Positions 33,866-41,560 of a stretch of DNA of 64,000 nucleotides are shown here, piece after piece. The notes below the pieces were generated by a model, which worked only from the letters and a program-made list of their open reading frames with translations, was not told the origin of the DNA and searched no databases. The DNA comes from Acidobacteriota bacterium. Its GTDB lineage: Bacteria > Acidobacteriota > Thermoanaerobaculia > Multivoradales > Multivoraceae. The stretch lies in contig JAPPCR010000023.1 of the NCBI GenBank assembly GCA_028875725.1, forward strand, positions 655,620 to 719,619, read 5' to 3'. The position numbers and the translations under genes were made by a program. The stretch's first letter is position 1, and every line of letters begins with the position of its first letter.

Positions 33866-35350
33866 ATGACTACGCACCGCCTCGGGACCGCCGCTCTCGC
33901 TGTCGCGCTGGTAGCGCTGACGCCGCTTCCTGTCCAGGCAGCTGAGCAGCCGAACATCCTCTGGATCATCGTCGACGACATGTCGGCCAATCTCTCTTCC
34001 TACGGAGAAACCGTGATCGAGACGCCGCATCTCGATCGCCTGGCGAGCCGCGGAGTGCGCTTCACCAATGCGTACGTCACGGCGCCGGTCTGCTCGCCCA
34101 ACCGCTCGGCGTTCATTACCGGGATGTACCAGACCTCCATCGGCGCCCATCACCACAACAGCAGCCAGGGAGAGCTGAAGATCCACCTGCCTCCCGGCAT
34201 CCGGCCGATCCCCGAGCTGTTCCAGGAGGCCGGCTACTACACCGCGATCACCGGCTGGCCCAACACGGATCGAGCCACCATCGGGAAGACGCACTACAAC
34301 TTCGAGTGGGACCCGGCCATCTACGACGGCCCCGACTGGAGTCAGCGTCGACCCGGGCAACCCTTCTTCGCCCAGGTCCACCTCCCCGGCGGAAAGCACC
34401 GCGGCCGATCGCTCGAGTCGTTCCGCCAGATCAGCGATCGCGTCGAGAGGCTGTTGGGGAGCAGGACAGAACCATCCAGCGTGAAGCTCCCTCCCTACTA
34501 CCCGAACGATCCGGTCCTGCTGGCGGATTGGGCGGCCTACCTCGACTCGGTGCGGCTCACGGACAAGTTCGTCGGCGACGTCATCGAACGGCTCGAGGAC
34601 GAGGGCGACCTCGAAGACACGGTCGTTCTCTTCATGACCGACCACGGAATCAGCCATGCCAGGGGGAAGCAGTTCCTCTACGACGAAGGCATGCACGTGC
34701 CCCTGGTCATCGCCGGACCGACGATCGAGCCCGGGCAGGTCCGCGACGACCTCGTGGAGCACATCGACATCGCGGCCCTTTCGCTCGCACTCGCCGGCAT
34801 CGAGATTCCCGACCACATGCACGCGCGCGACATCCTCGCCCGGGACTACCAGAAGCGGACGGCGGTCTTCGCCGCTCGCGACCGCTGCGACGAGACGGTC
34901 GACTACATCAGGGCGCTACGGACGACGCGCTTCAAGTACATCCGCAACTTCCTGCCCAACCGCCCCCATCTGCAACCCAACCTCTACAAGGACGGAAAGA
35001 GCATTGTCATCGCGCTGCGGGAGGCTCATGCTGCCGGAACGTTGAACGAGACGCAGCAGCTTCTCTTCGCTCCCACTCGTCCCGCGGAGGAGCTCTATGA
35101 CCTGTCGGACGACCCGTTCGAAGTCCGGAACCTGGCCGGCGATCCGAAGCACCAGGCGCAACTGAAGAAACTCAGGAAGCGCCTGGACGACTGGATCGAG
35201 CGCACGAACGACCATGGCGCGGAATCAGCAGCCATGTACGACAGCGAAATGGCCGCGTACTCCGCGCGCGTGAGCGCGAACCCCGAATCGGCTGCCATCC
35301 TCAGCCACAACATCGCCCTGATGAAGCGCTGGGCGGCCGAAGGCAGGTAG
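33866..35350 (+). CDS. Sulfatase with atypical CSPNR motif
   Basis: This 494-residue secreted sulfatase has a signal peptide (LGTAALAVALVALTPLPVQA). The maturation site reads APVCSPNR with Cys76. Position four is Asn instead of the usual Ser, Ala or Thr, so recognition by FGE is uncertain. Other sulfatase motifs are intact: WIIVDDMSANLSSYG, GLY-type IGKTHYNF and LFMTDHGISHARGKQ. GGAGGAA precedes ATG 33866. It diverges from the Tat-type sulfatase with only 37 bp between them, and it converges on a PhyH gene. If not matured it may be inactive or may use another sulfatase-like chemistry such as a phosphohydrolase. Confidence 0.9.
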   Translation: MTTHRLGTAALAVALVALTPLPVQAAEQPNILWIIVDDMSANLSSYGETVIETPHLDRLASRGVRFTNAYVTAPVCSPNRSAFITGMYQTSIGAHHHNSSQGELKIHLPPGIRPIPELFQEAGYYTAITGWPNTDRATIGKTHYNFEWDPAIYDGPDWSQRRPGQPFFAQVHLPGGKHRGRSLESFRQISDRVERLLGSRTEPSSVKLPPYYPNDPVLLADWAAYLDSVRLTDKFVGDVIERLEDEGDLEDTVVLFMTDHGISHARGKQFLYDEGMHVPLVIAGPTIEPGQVRDDLVEHIDIAALSLALAGIEIPDHMHARDILARDYQKRTAVFAARDRCDETVDYIRALRTTRFKYIRNFLPNRPHLQPNLYKDGKSIVIALREAHAAGTLNETQQLLFAPTRPAEELYDLSDDPFEVRNLAGDPKHQAQLKKLRKRLDDWIERTNDHGAESAAMYDSEMAAYSARVSANPESAAILSHNIALMKRWAAEGR

Positions 35351-35354
35351 GAGT

Positions 35355-36284
35355 TCAGTCGAACAGGCCGGTGGGCGAAGTCTTCGCGCCCGTGAAGTCG
35401 GGCCCTTCTTCACGCCAGCCGTTGAAGATCTTCTCTCCCATCAGGCGGGCGAACCGGGGCTCGTCGGCATAGCGCTCGAACACCTCGGGATACCGGGTAT
35501 CGCCGCGTCGCTCCTGTGTCGAGAGATGCGGCCGGCAGAAATAGGCTGCGAGATTGATCCGCGCGCCAGGCAACTCCCGTCGCCAACCGCCGTGCCACGA
35601 GTTGCCATGCCAAATCGCGGCATCTCCTGGATTGAGGTCCATGGTCACGGCGCCTCGCGGCACCGTCCACTCGAGGGCGTCCAGTTCTTCCCGATCGAGC
35701 TTCTTCGCCATGATCGCCGGAACGGTCTCGTGGCCCGCCATCCAGTTCTCGTGGGACGTGGGCTGGCGCTGCTTTCGATGGCTGCCCGGGAAGAGCACCA
35801 GCGCGCCCGCTTCCCGGCTGTAGGGCGTCAGCGCGTAGTTGCAGTTGGCGACCAGGGACGTCTCGGTCATGCCGACTCGAACCCCGTCGGCGTGCACCGA
35901 CAGGGGCATGCCACCGGGCCCACGAAAGTGACTGCCCATGGAAGACAACACGCAACTCTCACCAAGCAGCCAGGTGATCATCGCGAGCGGCTTCGGCTCC
36001 AGCAGGATCTCGGGGAAGACCGGATCCTCGAAGATCAGGTAGTGCTGATACGCCATACCACTGAAGTCGTCTGACGTGGCCGTGTCGGGATCGACCTTCT
36101 TGCCCGTGGTCCTTTCAACGCGCCGCAGGATGGCCGCCTTGGCGCGCTCGACCCGGTCTTCGGACAGGACGCCCGGGAGCACCGTGTACCCCTTGGTCTC
36201 GAGCTCGAGCAGGTTCTCGTTGAGATCGAGCTCCGCGATGCTTGCCAGCACCCGCTCGCGCGCTTTGTCGTCCCTGCCGGCCAT
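35355..36284 (-). CDS. Phytanoyl-CoA dioxygenase (PhyH) family protein (copy 1)
   Basis: This 309-residue Fe(II)/2-oxoglutarate oxygenase-like protein has the iron facial triad start HAD (SVHADGVRVG, His131 and Asp133). The distal His is in IWHGNSWHGG. PhyH enzymes hydroxylate diverse small molecules. ATG 36284 gives MAGRDDKARERVLASIAEL. The longer frame is rejected because it crosses the divergent sulfatase promoter region. No signal peptide is present, so it is cytosolic. The gene lies between two sulfatase genes with 77 bp to the next start. It is one of three PhyH genes in this window, each with different sequence. Confidence 0.86.
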   Translation of the reverse strand: MAGRDDKARERVLASIAELDLNENLLELETKGYTVLPGVLSEDRVERAKAAILRRVERTTGKKVDPDTATSDDFSGMAYQHYLIFEDPVFPEILLEPKPLAMITWLLGESCVLSSMGSHFRGPGGMPLSVHADGVRVGMTETSLVANCNYALTPYSREAGALVLFPGSHRKQRQPTSHENWMAGHETVPAIMAKKLDREELDALEWTVPRGAVTMDLNPGDAAIWHGNSWHGGWRRELPGARINLAAYFCRPHLSTQERRGDTRYPEVFERYADEPRFARLMGEKIFNGWREEGPDFTGAKTSPTGLFD

Positions 36285-36361
36285 CCGGGCGACTCTACAA
36301 CTGCTACGGTCTAAACGAGGCGATCCTCGCCCCTGGTCGGTCCGGTTCTCAGGAGGAGCCA

Positions 36362-37807
36362 ATGAGAGAGAAGTTCGTAGCCCTTCTGCTCGCCACTGTC
36401 GTGTCCTCCCCGGCAGTCTCGGAATCCCCCAACATCGTCATCCTGCTCGCCGACGACCTCGGCTGGACGGGGACCTCGGTGCAAATGGACGAGCGCGTCC
36501 CCGGCTCGAAGAGCGACCTCTACCGCACACCCCACCTCGAGCGCCTGGCGTCGCAAGGCATGCGTTTCTCCAACGCCTACTCGCCAGCGCCGAACTGCTC
36601 ACCGACCCGCATGTCGATTCAAACGGGGAAGACCGCTGCACGGCTCGGAGCCACCGACATCATCGACGTCGTGCCCGACGAGAACGGCCGTGCGGTGTAC
36701 CAGTTCTTCTACGACGACTTCTACCGCAACAAGCCGATGCACGTGCCGCTCCCGATCTCCGATCTGGCCGATGAGGAGCTGACGATCGCAGAGTTTCTCA
36801 AGCAGCAGGATCCTCGTTACGTCGCGGGCCACATCGGCAAGTGGCACATGGGCGGCGGCTCGCCGGCTCGTCACGGCTACGACGAGCACGACGGCCTCAC
36901 GACGAACGCGCCCGGAAGGCAGGGCATGCCCGATCCCAAGCGCACCGGTGAGATCACCGAGCGATCTCTCGCCTTTCTGGAGAAGCACGGGGCGTCTGAG
37001 CACCCCTTTCTACTGCAGATCTCCTACTACGCGGTCCATACGCCGGTCCTGGCGAAGCCGGAGACCGTTTCGCGCTATCACGGCTATTCGAGCGTCATTC
37101 ACTCGAACAGTACGTACGGCGCAATGACCGACGAGCTGGACCAGAGCGTCGGCAAGATCCTCGACAGGATCGACGCTCTCGGCATCGCCGGCGACACCTA
37201 CGTCATCTTCACCTCCGACAACGGCGGCGAATCCGACCGCCCAGTGACCAGCAACGTGCCACTGTCGATGGGCAAGACGCATGTGTGGGAAGGCGGCATT
37301 CGAGTACCGCTCATCGTGCGGGGTCCCGGTATCGCCGCGGGCACCCAGAGTCACGTGCCGGCCATCGGCTACGACTTCCTGCCGACGATCGCCGACTGGC
37401 TGGGTGCGGGAGATCGGCTTCCCGACCATCTCGACGGCGGCAGTCTGGCCGGCGTGCTGGCAAACGAAGGAGCTGGCGAGGTCGATCGAGGTACGGAGCC
37501 TCTCATCTGGTACTACGGCGCCTATCGCAACATGAAGCACGTCACGCCTCAGACAGCGATCCGTCTCGACCATCACAAGCTCATCCGCGAGCTGGAGTCC
37601 GGGCGCGAGGTCCTCTACGACCTCGATCTGGATCTCGCGGAGACCACCGACCTCAGCCGGTTTCGTCCCGAGGTCGCTCGCCGGCTCTCACGCATGCTCG
37701 ACGACTATCTCGCCAGCGTGGATCTCGAGTTGCCAACGCCGAATCCCGAGTACGATCCAACCAGGGACTCGGGACTGATCTCGGTTGGCGGAAACGGCTC
37801 CCCTTGA
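36362..37807 (+). CDS. Sulfatase with CSPTR motif
   Basis: This secreted sulfatase of 481 residues has a signal peptide (EKFVALLLATVVSSPAVS). The maturation site APNCSPTR has Cys79, and the CxPTR form is seen in many bacterial sulfatases. The core shows ILLADDLGWTG, GHIGKWHMGGG and VIFTSDNGGESD, all typical of the arylsulfatase-like S1 class. AGGAGGAG precedes the ATG. The 3' end carries a TTG start (TTGA overlap) for the next sulfatase, which indicates coupling. The specificity is unknown. Confidence 0.92.
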   Translation: MREKFVALLLATVVSSPAVSESPNIVILLADDLGWTGTSVQMDERVPGSKSDLYRTPHLERLASQGMRFSNAYSPAPNCSPTRMSIQTGKTAARLGATDIIDVVPDENGRAVYQFFYDDFYRNKPMHVPLPISDLADEELTIAEFLKQQDPRYVAGHIGKWHMGGGSPARHGYDEHDGLTTNAPGRQGMPDPKRTGEITERSLAFLEKHGASEHPFLLQISYYAVHTPVLAKPETVSRYHGYSSVIHSNSTYGAMTDELDQSVGKILDRIDALGIAGDTYVIFTSDNGGESDRPVTSNVPLSMGKTHVWEGGIRVPLIVRGPGIAAGTQSHVPAIGYDFLPTIADWLGAGDRLPDHLDGGSLAGVLANEGAGEVDRGTEPLIWYYGAYRNMKHVTPQTAIRLDHHKLIRELESGREVLYDLDLDLAETTDLSRFRPEVARRLSRMLDDYLASVDLELPTPNPEYDPTRDSGLISVGGNGSP

Positions 37808-39291
37808 GCGGAGTGCTCTCGCGACGCGAACTGCTCGGGGGCCTGGGGCTCGGCGCGCTGGCCGCGGGCTGCGCAGGCAGTCGAGAGCCGCGCGCGGCTG
37901 GCCCGAACGTCCTGATGATCTCGATCGACGATCTGAACGACTGGATCGGCGTCCTCGACGGTCACCCGCAGACGCTCACGCCGAACATCGACGCGCTCGC
38001 CGGGCGCGGGGTGACCTTCCGACGGGCCTACTGCCAGACGCCCGCCTGCAACCCCTCCCGGGCGAGTCTGATGACCGGCCGGCGCCCGACGACGTCCGGC
38101 TGCTACGCCAACGGCGACGTCTGGCGCGACGCCATGCCGCTGGCCGTCACTCTGCCGCAGCACTTCATGCAGCACGGCTATGAAGCCCTCGGCGGCGGCA
38201 AGACGTTTCACCAAAGCCAGAACGAGGCCGCTTCGTGGCACTACTACCACAGCTTCCGCGGCTTCCTGTGGCCCCCCGACTACCCCTTGAACCAGCTCGA
38301 CCGCGGCGGCTTCGACTGGGGCGCCCTCGACATCGACGACGAAGACACGACCGACACACAGCTCGCGAACTGGGCGGCTGAGTACCTGTCGAGAGACCAC
38401 TCGGGGCCGTTCTTCCTGGCCTGCGGCTTCTATCGCCCGCACGCGCCCTTCTACGCGCCGAAGAAGTACTTCGACAAGTTCCCCGAGGCCGAGATCGAGT
38501 TGCCGCCCTACCTCGCGAACGACCTCGACGACGTGCCGGAGTCCGCACCCACGGAGCGCGGTCTGGAAGACCACGAGCTGGTGACGGCGACGGGGCAGTG
38601 GCGGCGCGCCGTCGCGGCCTATCTGGCGTGCATCAACTTCACCGATGCGAACGTGGGGCGGGTGCTGAAAGCACTCGACGAAGGGCCGCACGCGGAGAAC
38701 ACGGTCATCGTCCTGTGGACCGACCACGGCTGGCAACTCGGCGAGAAGAACCAGTGGCGCAAGTACACGCTCTGGGAGCGCTCCTGCCGCGTGCCGATCA
38801 TCTTCGCCGGCCCCGGGATCGAGGCGGAGGGAGCATTCTGCGACCGGACCGCCGAGCTGCTCGACATCTACCCCACCCTGGCGGACCTCGCCGGGCTCCC
38901 CGGGCGCGAGGACCTCGACGGCGAGAGCCTGCGGCCACTGCTCGAAAACCCCGAGGCAGAGTGGGATCACCCCGCGATCACCTCCGACGCGCCGGACAGA
39001 AGCTCGATCCGCACCGAGCGCTGGCGCTACACCACCTATCCCGACGGGGAAGAGCTCTACGACCACGACAGCGATCCGAACGAGTGGCGCAATCTGGCGA
39101 GCCTCCCCGAGCACGCTGAGACGAAGCAGCGGCTCCGGGCCATGCTGCCGCGGAACCCTTCGCGCAAGGAGGTGCTGCAGGTCTCCGATCAGCCCGAGGA
39201 AGAGCGTCGCCTCACCGAGCTCCTGCCGGGCCGCTCCCACCGGGCCGGCGCGGCGAACGACGTCGGGCTCGATCCGGCACCGCCCTACTAG
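37804..39291 (+). CDS. Sulfatase, iduronate-2-sulfatase-like, Tat lipoprotein
   Basis: This 495-residue protein resembles iduronate-2-sulfatase-type enzymes, seen in SIDDLNDWIGVLDGHP, TPNIDALAGRGVTF and YCQTPACNPSR with Cys82 as the formylglycine site. The leader SRRELLGGLGLGALAAGC combines a twin-arginine motif with a lipobox, so a Tat-exported lipoprotein is likely. The TTG at 37804 overlaps the previous stop (TTGA). GTG 37813 is an alternative. The frame runs much further upstream but only as antisense-like shadow of sulfatase 3. Related enzymes remove 2-O-sulfates from uronic acids. The substrate here is inference. Confidence 0.88.
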   Translation: MSGVLSRRELLGGLGLGALAAGCAGSREPRAAGPNVLMISIDDLNDWIGVLDGHPQTLTPNIDALAGRGVTFRRAYCQTPACNPSRASLMTGRRPTTSGCYANGDVWRDAMPLAVTLPQHFMQHGYEALGGGKTFHQSQNEAASWHYYHSFRGFLWPPDYPLNQLDRGGFDWGALDIDDEDTTDTQLANWAAEYLSRDHSGPFFLACGFYRPHAPFYAPKKYFDKFPEAEIELPPYLANDLDDVPESAPTERGLEDHELVTATGQWRRAVAAYLACINFTDANVGRVLKALDEGPHAENTVIVLWTDHGWQLGEKNQWRKYTLWERSCRVPIIFAGPGIEAEGAFCDRTAELLDIYPTLADLAGLPGREDLDGESLRPLLENPEAEWDHPAITSDAPDRSSIRTERWRYTTYPDGEELYDHDSDPNEWRNLASLPEHAETKQRLRAMLPRNPSRKEVLQVSDQPEEERRLTELLPGRSHRAGAANDVGLDPAPPY

Positions 39292-39305
39292 CTTCCCGCT
39301 TCCTT

Positions 39306-39337
39306 GCCCGACGGCATCACCTGAGCCCCAGTCGGGC
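39306..39337. terminator. Inverted repeat between convergent genes
   Basis: GCCCGAC (39306-39312) and GTCGGGC (39331-39337) are perfect complements with an 18-base loop. They lie between the end of the sulfatase gene and the end of the TauE gene. A bidirectional terminator is possible, but the long loop and lack of T-runs make it weak. Confidence 0.3.
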
Positions 39338-39350
39338 CGCGACTCGTCCC

Positions 39351-40100
39351 TCAATCAACCAGGAAGGCGCTCACCTCTCTGGCCAGCACCATCACGCTGG
39401 TGACGACGATCACCACGACAACCAGGTGTCGAAAAGTCCTCTCGTTCATCCGTCCGGCGAAGCGGACGGAGAGCCAGTATCCGAAGACCACGCCCGGAGT
39501 CACAGCGGCGATCAGGATGAGGCGCTCGACCGTAAAGAGCCCCTGGACGAAGTATCCGATGGCGGCAGTGCAGTACATGACGGTGAAGAAGAAGGCCATG
39601 CCCGCCTGGACCCCCCGGCGCTCCATGCCCAGACCGATGAGGAACAGGACGAACAGCGGACCGCCAATGCTGAGCCCCGTAACCATGGCGGCCACTCCAA
39701 AGCCCAGGATCGGACCTGAGATCCGTGGTTTCGGAATGAGCCACTCCGTCTTGACTATGACAACCACGGTGAGGACCAGCACGAGGGCACATATGCCGGA
39801 TCGAAGCACTGACGGGTTGAGCGCGTCCAGGGCATGCACGCCGAAGGGCACACCCAACGCGCCTGCCGCCGCGGTCGGCGTGAGCTCGCGATAGCGGACG
39901 TGGTGACGTGTCTCTATGAACAGAAGTCCGAAGGCGACGATCGCCACTGCGTTGATCGTCACGACCACGGTCTGAGGATCCAGGAACAGCAGCAGCACCG
40001 GCGAAGTCACGAGGCCGAAGCCGAAGCCCACCACGCCGATCAGGAACCCGGCGGCCATGAGCAGCAAGGCCGTGACGGTGATCTCTAGAGGGCCTAGCAA
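39351..40100 (-). CDS. TauE/SafE family sulfite exporter-like permease
   Basis: This inner-membrane protein of about 249 residues has seven or eight hydrophobic helices. The family motif GFLIGVVGFGFGLVTSP is near the N-terminus, and SIGGPLFVLFLIGLGMERR marks the second half repeat. The family exports sulfite or sulfonate-derived anions, but many members transport other organic anions. TTG 40100 is chosen because a GGAAGG Shine-Dalgarno precedes it. An earlier TTG at 40127 lacks one. Its place next to four sulfatases and a sulfur-acquisition-like monooxygenase supports sulfite or sulfate handling, by inference. Confidence 0.85.
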   Translation of the reverse strand: MLGPLEITVTALLLMAAGFLIGVVGFGFGLVTSPVLLLFLDPQTVVVTINAVAIVAFGLLFIETRHHVRYRELTPTAAAGALGVPFGVHALDALNPSVLRSGICALVLVLTVVVIVKTEWLIPKPRISGPILGFGVAAMVTGLSIGGPLFVLFLIGLGMERRGVQAGMAFFFTVMYCTAAIGYFVQGLFTVERLILIAAVTPGVVFGYWLSVRFAGRMNERTFRHLVVVVIVVTSVMVLAREVSAFLVD

Positions 40101-40171
40101 GAGTGTCCTTCCCTCGAACCGAGGCAAGCGGGTCGAAGAGGTCTTCTGTCAACCGGGATGGGCCGTACTGA

Positions 40172-41344
40172 TCAGCCGTAGAACCCCGGAGCCGGAAGAA
40201 CCTCATTCAACGCCCAATTGCCCACGTCACGGACCTTGTAGTCAATGGGGTCGTGCAAGGTAAAGGTGCGCGCATTGCGCCAGAACCGATCGTTGCGCAA
40301 GGGGCCGAGAGTCGCCCTGGCGCCCATGACGTCGAACATGCGCGAGGAGATGTCCAGGCAGGCCTTCGTTGCCGCCACCTTGGACGCTGCAATAGCGACC
40401 GCGATCCTTCCTCGGTGATCTTCAGAAAGCTCCGTGCCGACGTCCCAACCGTCCTGCAGCACACCGTTTGCGCGGTCAACGAGAGCTTCGGCAGCTTGTA
40501 GCTGGACTGCCATCTCGCCGAAGTGGCCCAGCACGTACGGGTCCTCCGAAACCGGCGCTGCAGGGGGCGGACCCCAGCCTTGCGACTTTCGACGCACGTA
40601 GGCGACGGCCTGTGAGAGGGCGCCTCTGGCGATGCCGATATAGATGTTGGTGAAGACGAGTTGATTGATGCAGACCCGCAGTGTGGTCCGCACCCGGTGG
40701 TGCGGGTCCTTTGGAAGCCGGAGAATCTCCTGATCGGTGACGGCAACCCCGTCGAAGGTCACGGCGCCGCTGTCGGTTTGCCTCTGCCCCATGCAATCCC
40801 AGTCGCCTTTGACGTGGACTCCCTTTCGCCTGGTCGGGACCATGACGGCCAGGAGTTCTTCCGAACCGTCAAAGCGGGCCGTAACGGGAAGCATGTCCGA
40901 GTCGACCGATCCGCTGCAGAAGCTCTTGACGCCGTCCAGCCGGTAAGCACCATCCTCTAACCGTGTCAGTTCAGTGCGCCGGTCCCGGGGGTTCATCGCG
41001 TTGGCCCAGAACCAACCGTTGACAACCGTTTCTCGATAGTAGTAGTCGCGCTGGGCTTCCGACCCCAGAAGTGCTGGGATCAGTACACCCAGGAAGTGGT
41101 AGGAGAGCAGGTGGGCAATAGAACTGTCTGCGGCCGCGATTGACCTGGTTACGTCGAGGGCCGCGAGCCAGCTCTCCCCATCCCCGCCGAACCGTCGAGG
41201 AATGGTGAGGTTGAGCAGGCCGCTCTCGCGCAACATGCGGCGGGCCTCGAGGGGCGTCCCTGCAGCCAGATCTCTGGCGGCTGCGTCCTCCTGCAGCCGT
41301 GCAACGAGGTGGTCTACTGTGTCGGTGTATGTATGACGTGTCAT
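40172..41344 (-). CDS. DszC/SfnB-like flavin monooxygenase (acyl-CoA dehydrogenase fold)
   Basis: This 390-residue acyl-CoA dehydrogenase-fold protein is closer to flavin-dependent monooxygenases such as DszC and SfnB than to fatty-acid dehydrogenases. The C-terminal block RNARTFTLHDPIDYKVRDVG and the ending WALNEVLPAPGFYG are typical of that branch. The N-terminal part (RRFGGDGESWLAALDVTRSIA) fits the helical domain. DszC-like enzymes oxygenate thioethers or thiophenes, and SfnB-like ones are induced for sulfur acquisition. The ATG overlaps the stop of the ankyrin remnant (ATGA). It would need reduced flavin from a reductase not seen in this window. Confidence 0.82.
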   Translation of the reverse strand: MTRHTYTDTVDHLVARLQEDAAARDLAAGTPLEARRMLRESGLLNLTIPRRFGGDGESWLAALDVTRSIAAADSSIAHLLSYHFLGVLIPALLGSEAQRDYYYRETVVNGWFWANAMNPRDRRTELTRLEDGAYRLDGVKSFCSGSVDSDMLPVTARFDGSEELLAVMVPTRRKGVHVKGDWDCMGQRQTDSGAVTFDGVAVTDQEILRLPKDPHHRVRTTLRVCINQLVFTNIYIGIARGALSQAVAYVRRKSQGWGPPPAAPVSEDPYVLGHFGEMAVQLQAAEALVDRANGVLQDGWDVGTELSEDHRGRIAVAIAASKVAATKACLDISSRMFDVMGARATLGPLRNDRFWRNARTFTLHDPIDYKVRDVGNWALNEVLPAPGFYG

Positions 41345-41560
41345 GTGAATAGGCGCTGCACTTTTGAGGAAACGGGGGCTGTTGACGGCCTATTCCGCCC
41401 AGCATGGGAACCGCAAGGAGTCCGCCCGGCGGCTAATGCTTGCCTTACCTCCGGCGAGCCGTCTCGAGCCCAGTCGAGAGGTGTCTCGCCATCCGCGTTC
41501 TTCGCGTTGACGTTTGCTCCTGCACCGAGCAGTAGCTCGATGGCGTAGCTGGCAGCGTCT
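41341..41560 (-). pseudogene. Remnant of an ankyrin-repeat protein gene
   Basis: This minus-strand frame encodes AIELLLGAGANVNAKNADGE, then TPLDWARDGSPEVRQALAAG, which matches one ankyrin repeat and the start of a cap. The frame continues upstream only as an out-of-frame reading of the DUF3604 3' end, and there is no good start codon near the repeat. It looks like the 3' end of a lost ankyrin gene, cut at the DUF3604 stop. Its stop overlaps the start of the monooxygenase gene. Confidence 0.65.
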
